NCBI GenBank assembly: GCA_907163375.1
Contig: CAJQUW010006851.1
Coordinates: forward strand, 1-64,000
Length of the DNA: 64,000 bases
Origin: Prostheceraeus crozeri
Lineage: Eukaryota; Platyhelminthes; Polycladida; Euryleptidae
Direction: 5' to 3'
Positions within the stretch are counted from its first letter, which is position 1. Every line of letters begins with the position of its first letter. Of the stretch, positions 56,986 to 64,000 are shown in pieces. The notes beneath the pieces were generated by a model. The model worked only from the letters and a program-made list of their open reading frames with translations. It did no database searches and was not told the DNA's origin. The position numbers and the translations under genes were made by a program.

Positions 56986-57660
56986 CCCTCTGTCGTAAGC
57001 ACTACAAAGTGAAACTTGTAAAGTGTCTATGTGATCATGGTCGCCGCCTCTGCTCACCCAACTATCTTGAGAAAGAGTTCAACTTTTTAACTCAAGTTTT
57101 TCCGAGGAACGGATCTCCTCTCTGTTCTATACAAAGACATTCTGCTTCTACCTCGAAGCAACTCATCCGTGCAGAAGAAGGTGTTGCTCTTCAGTGCACA
57201 ATACTCTGGTGAAGCATCTGTGCAAGAAGCCAGGAGCAAGCCTCTGCTTATGTGGAGTTGCGAGCTTGGTACCGCACAAGAAAATGTTCGTCTAACATGC
57301 CCAAAGAACAAGCACTCACGTCTCACCGCTCTTGTCAGGTTTATTCATTCGATTGCGCTTGCGGAGAATCTATGTAGGACGAACGAAACGAGCTGCTCCC
57401 AAAGCTGCTCCCTGCTAGGCCATTACTCGCCATGCCATGACGTTCTCCACAACTCAGAGTACAGACCATTTCAGGATTGTCAAGCAGTGCCGTCATGAGC
57501 ACTAATTGAGCGGAATTCGTCGCTTCGTAAGCAAATTTTGGTTTGCTTTACGAAGTGAACATCCTAGACATATTTAGCATAAAAGCATGTAGAGCCCACT
57601 AGTGTACTCTAGCGTATACAAAGTAGGCCTCAACCTACCGCTTCTCATTTTTTCTATCAG
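56986..57660 (+). mobile_element. Decayed Penelope-like fragment (linker plus GIY-YIG)
   Basis: HYKVKLVKCLCDHGRRLCSP and YLEKEFNFLTQVFPRNGSPL match the region after the RT of Penelope elements. A basic KKVLLFSAQYSGEASVQEA, then VYSFDCACGES and, in another frame, IYVGRTKRAAPK follow as the nuclease. Later text (GLLYEVNILDIFSIKA) corresponds to the end. Several frame changes. Confidence 0.7.
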
Positions 57661-60010
57661 AGTTCAACATCTGATAGCAACAAGATTGATCTCTACTTTG
57701 GAGAAATCATTTTGATCGAACGGCAAAAAGGAGTTTCAAATCTATCAACATCTGATTGTTTCAAATTACTCTTCTACTTGTAAAATGGAAAATGCAACTT
57801 CTAAATTAATTGTGTAGGTTGTCAATAATTCCATATTTTGGATTTCAGTTCTTAGTTTGTTAGTTGTTGCATTACCTACAGTGAATCATCATTTTGAAAT
57901 CGCATCATCATGCTGTATTTGAAATGGACAGCTTCTAATTAACATGGCATATTTTCCAACATTTGAAGTCTTGAATGTCTTGATGAATTTACGATCGATC
58001 AGTTTTCCTCAACTACTGACTCTTTACCAGTTTTTGCAGAAGGAGACCCTAGGTGATAAGCTGGGAATTATAAAAGTAGCCAAGTCTCCAGGAAAAGCCA
58101 GCTCTCCGATTCAATATCCCATTGAATTTACCCGATTTTCCACCTTTTATTTCCTCAATAGCGAAACAAATCGGGGATGAAATTACTGAAATTGCAGATT
58201 TTCTGGGGACTTTGACTCGAATTTCATCCAAAGAGCTGAATATTACTCGAAAACGCTAAATTTGAATCCTCCAGAATTTAGAGATTTTGCTCTTTGGATT
58301 GATGAAGCTTGGCAGGTGACATCTGTCAAATAAATTCAAGATTCCGTGAAGCAATGGGCTGTCACAAATATCCTTGATAGGAGGGAAGATCATTTAATTG
58401 AGCGTCCAAAACCTGGCAAACCATGCGCAGGTTTTCAGAGTGGATTTTAAATGATGACATCTCTCACCCATTTGATTTACATACTAAAGCCATGCCAGCA
58501 CAATGTTAAAGGAAAGCATCAATGATGTCTTAAACATACAGATTTAAGGCCTTTTTGTCAATGAATATCACACATATGTTGCATGGTACTTACTACTGTT
58601 TTGCAAGTAGTGAGATAGTGACATTTAGGAGTCAAACTTGCAATACTGAATTCTATTTTGATACATGCCAGTCTAAGGCATTTCATAAATAATCAATTAG
58701 TATTCAGCCATCAACAGTTATGCACCATGAAATTTTGGAATTAAGGATATTATCAATCCGAAGTAAAAACACATTATAATTCATTAAACGCAAAAATAGT
58801 TATGTTTGAGATATATAAGTCAACATGGTTCCATAAAAGATATCGCCCTTAATTATCGTTAAACATACATTTAACATTTATTATGTATATAATAAATATA
58901 TATTTATAATATTTTTAAATTATACATGTAACATTTTACATTAAACATATATTTAAACATCTATCAAAAAGAGAGATTCACGACTGGTATTGCTGGAAAA
59001 AAAGTTATTTGACATTTGACATATATATTTTATCTTTCGCTATGTGACTTAAAGCTCTACATACCAGAGGCATACAAATGAGGATGAATTTGCATCGGGT
59101 CTCGCGTATAAAACATACCAACAACTCGTGTTTCATTGTAAAACAGCCTATCACAGATCAAATAGTTCGTATCGCTGCATACCAATCACATACGAAAGTA
59201 AGTGAGCCTTCGTATGAAATACATACCAGATCTCTGTAAACACAGGAGAATCTCGCATCAAATGTTAGTTTCAAATTGTACGTGAATTTGGTATATGTTT
59301 GTATGTAATTTTCGTATTCTGCGATTTACAGTGCACAGAACAGATTCTGTAGTAAGACGAGTAGAAGAATTTTCTTGCTAAGAAGTGCACGCTTCTATAT
59401 TCCTCACGAAGCCACTCTATGATGATATCTATGTACAAAAACTTCACAAGAAGCATATTGGATCACTGTGGTCTTCGTTGTTGGACTACATATTAAGGAC
59501 AACGACAGAATCGAAATGATTAAGAAAAGGTGCCATTGTTTAATTTGTAGATCTGCATGCGTTTGTAGTGACTTCGAATTGGTGGGCAAATGACGCGTGA
59601 CTCCTGTGCTGAAGTTTTCTTTGAGAAGATCAAGGACAGTAAAATACTTTATCATCTCCCCCATCCAAGTCTAATCAAGCATTGTCCCCATTCAGTCATA
59701 CTCATTGTTTGTGAACAATGCATCTAGACCGTGTGGAAGGCTTCAACATGCGATGCCTATGTGACTCACATATCTTCCTGCTTTATTAAATTGCTTGTAC
59801 AATGTTTATAACTGCATAGCGGTTGTCTGTTCGCTCTTCGAACCAGGTGTCTTGACTGAAATACATGTCAAATATTTTAAATGTCTGCCCTGCGAGATGA
59901 TATTTTGATCATCCTTTCCTTTAATCAACAGCAAACACCAAACATATTCTTTTTTCCCATTTTATACTGGTGTATATAATAACGGACAGTGTTGTACGAG
60001 TCAATGAAAA
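57661..60010. other. Non-coding stretch with unplaced coding-like text
   Basis: 57944-58180 and the frame around 58230-58320 (EYYSKTLNLNPPEFRDFALW) look like decayed coding sequence of unknown origin. 58860-58960 is a run of ATATATTTATAA-type sequence. No gene or element is supported. Confidence 0.35.
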
Positions 60011-60127
60011 AAATTGACGGCGTCAACCAATCCTGAAATTGACGGCGTCAACCAATCCTGAAATTGACGGCGTCAACCAATCCTGAAATTTACGGCGTCA
60101 ACCAATCCTGAAATTGACGGCGTCAAT
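60011..60127. repeat. 25-bp tandem repeat, four full units and a partial
   Basis: The unit AAATTGACGGCGTCAACCAA (followed by TCCTG) repeats at 60011, 60036, 60061 and 60086, then partly at 60111. Each unit holds TTGACGGCGTCAA, two TGACG half-sites facing each other around one base. One unit has TTTACGG instead. Confidence 0.95.
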
Positions 60128-60840
60128 TCATAGTGCCAATTTTACATCATACTTCATGATCTGTTTCGAAACTCAAACGATAAATAGACTTTGTCGATGC
60201 GAATACTTTTTCAGTAGCCCTGAAGATCTCTCCTTTCGGCACTCCTCACGGACATCAAGACAATGTCAACAGATCCAAAAAGTGAATTAGGAATAAAAGT
60301 GAAGTCGATGTTATCATCAAAATGTAAAAAAACGTACCTACCTGAACAGCTACCTGAAAGTGATGACTCATAGACCTCTCGAAGAAATATCACATCAGGT
60401 AGACATAGCTAAACCTTTACTTTGAAGCCATTAGCAAACCCATTATTAAGAATATCGAGATTAGGCCTTCCCAACTCCAATATATAACACTGAGCCAAAT
60501 GATAAATGTCACTTTTTTATATTGTCAGATGCGACATTTATTTCGTATTCGAGAAAATAATCGCAAAGTATGTAAAATTTATTATAAAACATTTTGTCAA
60601 CACTGCACTTAAAAGGCGCATGAACATTTTGGTCAACGGCGTTCGCACGATTGTTCTTGGCTGGACATGACGCCGATTCAATCGCAGCTCGAGATGGCAG
60701 CCCCATCGCCTGTCTAGCTGACGCAGGGCTAACAACTCTGTTCAGTAAACTCCTCTTTGTTACGAATCCTGCACGAAATTACACACCGATTGTCTTTACT
60801 GGAAGTTGACCTCAGGAAACGGTACAAGGATCACGATTTA

Positions 60841-61620
60841 TGGATTTGCGGAATAAACTACGAATTGTGACATGGAATGTTCTGACCCTTAAGCAGCTTG
60901 TCTTCCTTCCTGAGAATTAGCAGAATATCACGTGTCAATTGCGAAGCTCGCTGGGCAGATTCTGGTGAGCATGTTGCTGGAGACTATCACTTTCTATGGA
61001 GAGGACCAACGGATGGCTCTGGAAGACGAGGAGTCGCTCTCGCACGTTCTCTCATTGCGCGTCGTTGCTTAGTCTCTTGGCGTCCTATCTGTGATCGTTT
61101 ACTCATAGCCCGTCTCAATCATCGTTATGGCAAGCTTCGTCTAATTGTCGGCTACGCTCCAACAAATGCTGGTACTGAAGAAGAAAAAGAAAATTTCAAT
61201 AGAGAATTGCGTACTCATGTTGCAGCTGTTCCACATCACGACCTTTCGATTGTCCATCTGGAGCCACTATCTGTGCCTCAAGTCGCTATCTGTACTTGCC
61301 GCACATCACTGGCAACAACTTCGTTGACAATGTTACGAATGACAATGGTGATCGTCTTCTGGATCTATGTGCATTGACAGATCACTGCATAATCGATACA
61401 TGGTTGCCCAGAAAGCACATTATTCCTGGACGTGGCACAGTAATGACGGTGTCACACGCAAAACCCTCGATCACATTTTGGTCGGTCGCCGCTGTAGTTC
61501 ATATGTTTCCAACTGGCGTGTATTTCGTGGACTCAACTCGGAGATACACGTACAGATCATCGCATGTTGGTCATTACGTGGGGAGAGGGTATCTCCGACC
61601 AGGATGAATCACAGATTGTC
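60841..61620 (+). mobile_element. LINE endonuclease remnant
   Basis: DLRNKLRIVTWNVLTLKQ starts an exonuclease-endonuclease-phosphatase domain. WADSGEHVAGDYHFLWRGPT, RRGVALARSLIA, RLLIARLNHRYGKLRLIVGY with APTNAG, then NDNGDRLLDLCAL and LDHILVGRR follow, as in LINE endonucleases (often annotated craniofacial-development-protein-2-like). The GDFN block is lost and frames change at least twice. No reverse transcriptase follows. Confidence 0.8.
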
Positions 61621-61960
61621 GTCTTGCAAAGATGTTGATTTCGGAATAATTGAATCACAAAATTATTGTCAGTTTCGTTAAGTGTCTTATTTTTTTAATG
61701 TAAAATCTATAAACTTTTCTGAGCTTTATTATATATCATCTGTAAATAATTATTTCAGTAAATTATGCCATCATAAAATAATATATGAAATTGAATAAGA
61801 AAATTGGGTATCACAACAATTTGATCATTTTCAATTTCAGTAATAAAAAGTTATCTTTTGGAAAATCACCATCTCATCGACACCGCCAAAAACTTATTTC
61901 ACAGCTCATTGAATTGAATCGTTCGTTGAGCAACTAAACGTTTTTATGCACATAGAGTTC
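61621..61960. other. Non-coding spacer
   Basis: AT-rich; nothing recognised. Confidence 0.4.
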
Positions 61961-63713
61961 GCTGGCTCGGCAGTTTGATTCGATTATCCGATGTGCTAGC
62001 TCGGAAGTTTGATTCGATTATGTGATGTGCTAGCTCGGAAGTTTGATTCGATTATCTGATGTGCTAGCTCGAAAGTGTTATTCGATTATCTGATGTGCTA
62101 GATCGGAAGTTTGATTCGATTATCCGATGTGCTAGCTCGGACGTTTGATTCGATTATCTGATGTGCCAGCTCGAAAGTTTGATTCGATTATCCGATGTGC
62201 TAGCTCGGAAGTTTGATTCGATTATCTGATGTGCTAGCTCGGAAGTTTGATTCGATTATCCGATGTGTTTGCTCGGAAGTTTGATTCGATTATCTGATGT
62301 GCTAGCTCGGAAGTTTGATTCGATTATCCGATGTGCTAGCTCGGCAGTTTGATTCGATTATCCGATGTGCTAGCTCGGAAGTTTGATTCGATTATCTGAT
62401 GTGCTAGCTCGAAGTTTGAATCGATTGTGTGATGTGCTAGCTCGGAAGTTTGATTCGATTATCTAATGTGCTAGATCGGAAGTTTGATTCGATTATCCGA
62501 TGTGCTAGCTCGGACGTTTGATTCGATTATCTGATGTGCCAGCTCGTAAGTTTGATTCGATTATCTGATGTGCTAGCTCGGAAGTTTGATTCGATTATCC
62601 GATGTGCTAGCTCGGAAGTTTGATTCGATTATCCGATGTGCTAGCTCGGAAGTTTGATTCGATTATCCGATGTGCTAGCTCGGCAGTTTGATTCGATTAT
62701 CCGATGTGCTAGCTCGGCAGTTTGATTCGATTATCCGATGTGCTAGCTCGGACGTTTGATTCGATTATCTGATGTGCTAGCTCGGAAGTTTGACTCGATT
62801 GTGTGATGTGCTAGCTCGGAAGTTTGATTCGATTATCTAATGTGCTAGATCGGAAGTTTGATTCGATTATCCGATGTGCTATCTCGGAAGTTTGATTCGA
62901 TTATCTGATGTGCTAGCTCGGAAGTTTGACTCGATTATCTGATGTGCTAGCTCGGAAGTTTGATTCGATTAATTGATGTACTTGCTCGGAAGTTTGATTC
63001 GATTATCCAATGTGCTAGCTCGGAAGTTTGATTCGATTATCCAATGTGCTAGCTCGGAAGTTCGATTCGATTGTGTAATGTGCTAGATCGGAAGTTTGAT
63101 TCGATTAATTGATGTACTTGCTCGGAAGTTTGACTCGATTATCCAATGTGCTATCTCGGAAGTTTGATTCGATTGTGTGATGTGCTAGCTCGGCAGTTTG
63201 ATTCGATTATCTAATGTGCTAGCTCCGAAGTTTGATTCGATTATCTGATGTGCTAGCTCGGAAGTTTGATTCGATTGTGTGATGTGCTAGCTCGGAAGTT
63301 TGATTCGATTATCTGATGTGCTAGCTCGGAAGTTTGATTCGATTATCTGATGTGCTAGCTCGGAGGTTTGATTCGATTGTGTGATGTGTTTGCTCGGAAG
63401 TTTGATTCGATTATCTGATGTGCTAGATCAGAAGTTTGATTCGATTATCCGATTCGTCAGCTCGGAAGTTTGACTCGATTATCTGATGTGCTAGCTCGGA
63501 AGTTTGATTCGATTATCCGATGTGCTAGCTCGGAAGTTTGATTCGATTATCGATGTGCTAGCTCGGAAGTTTGATTCGATTATCTGATGTGCTAGCTCGG
63601 AAGTTTGATTCGATTATCTGATGTGCTAGATCGGAAGTTTGATTCGATTATCCGATGTGCTAGCTCGGAAGTTTGACTCGATTATCGATGTGCTAGCTCG
63701 GAAGTTTGATTCG
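61961..63713. repeat. 34-bp minisatellite, about 51 units, with higher-order period
   Basis: The consensus unit reads GCTAGCTCGGAAGTTTGATT followed by CGATTATCCGATGT. Units differ mainly at the base pairs after GATTA/GATTG (CCGATGT, CTGATGT, GTGTGATGT, CTAATGT) and by GATCGG for GCTCGG. Variant blocks recur about every 374 bases (11 units): the CTAGATCGGAAG unit at 62101, 62474 and 62848. Confidence 0.97.
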
Positions 63714-64000
63714 TTGTGCCCGTTAACGGTAATTGGAAACAATGTTCAGGAAAATTGAAGAAAGATCTATTGAATTTGTTTGAATAAAACTTGCATATTC
63801 GCACTTACACCGCAAGGATTCTGAAGATACCAAGCATGAACATTTTTGATGAAAAAGTGAGAATATAACATCTTCAGTCAAAAGAGTGAAGTTTTTGTGA
63901 TAACTTCATGATATCACTAATTTTTTCACAATTTTTAACTCACATGTTTTCTTATATTGAAAAGCGAGATTTGTAAAGTGAATGATTTTCATATTTTGGG
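63714..64000. other. Non-coding end of window
   Basis: AT-rich; nothing recognised. Confidence 0.4.

Noticed and set aside
60262-60372. A small frame MSTDPKSELGIKVKSMLSSK...
   Set aside because: It is short and the upstream acceptor gives other phases that are open only briefly.
61961-63713. CRISPR-like repeat array
   Set aside because: Units are directly adjacent and there are no spacers; it is a minisatellite in eukaryotic DNA.

Overview
This is AT-rich animal DNA with introns, most likely from an invertebrate. The evidence is spliced exons with GT/AG borders, AATAAA signals, several Penelope-like elements with GIY-YIG endonucleases, Jockey/CR1-, L2- and endonuclease-type LINEs, and many hAT and Tc1/mariner/pogo elements. 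I saw no bacterial operons, CRISPR arrays, retroviruses or LTR elements. The species cannot be named from this sequence.

Host genes occupy little of the window. Four can be supported. (1) Two exons (2667-2717 and 8499-8839, + strand, matching phase 1) make the end of a small protein with a ubiquitin-like fold. They are split by a 5.8 kb intron full of retroelements. (2) A single-exon gene (26634-27059) encodes a secreted protein with ten cysteines and a thyroglobulin-type-1-like core. (3) The PIG-H domain of the GPI-anchor enzyme subunit PIGH lies at 36200-36501, interrupted by one in-frame TAG, with a possible last exon at 36630-36672. (4) An unrecognised gene has exons at 36923-37051 and 47041-47159, joined in phase 1 across a 10 kb intron packed with transposons.

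Region by region: 0-8 kb holds a decayed LINE, a Penelope-like element and an unusual reverse-transcriptase element that carries a tandem duplication and a hAT insertion. 9-12 kb holds a pogo-like element and an 825-bp near-perfect inverted repeat of Penelope sequence. 12.6-15.6 kb is a nest of three terminal-inverted-repeat elements. 19.6-23.2 kb is an almost whole hAT transposon with a 52-bp hAT miniature inside it. 27.6-31.4 kb is a nearly complete two-ORF LINE. 32.4-33.6 kb is a 15-copy array of a 79-bp tRNA-like unit that abuts a segment also present at 23.3 kb. 34.9-36.2 kb is a hAT-type element ending 38 bp before the PIGH exon. 37-46 kb is the transposon-filled intron. 48.6-51.4 kb is a long inverted repeat whose two arms show one empty and one filled MITE site. 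54-58 kb holds two more Penelope fragments, one inside a terminal-inverted-repeat element. 60-64 kb has a 25-bp repeat, a LINE endonuclease remnant and a 34-bp minisatellite with an 11-unit higher-order period.

No clear new multi-gene system was found. The most unusual structures are the tRNA-like array, the Penelope inverted repeat, the paired filled/empty-site inverted repeat and the interrupted PIGH exon. All boundaries and family calls come from reading the sequence alone, without database searches.
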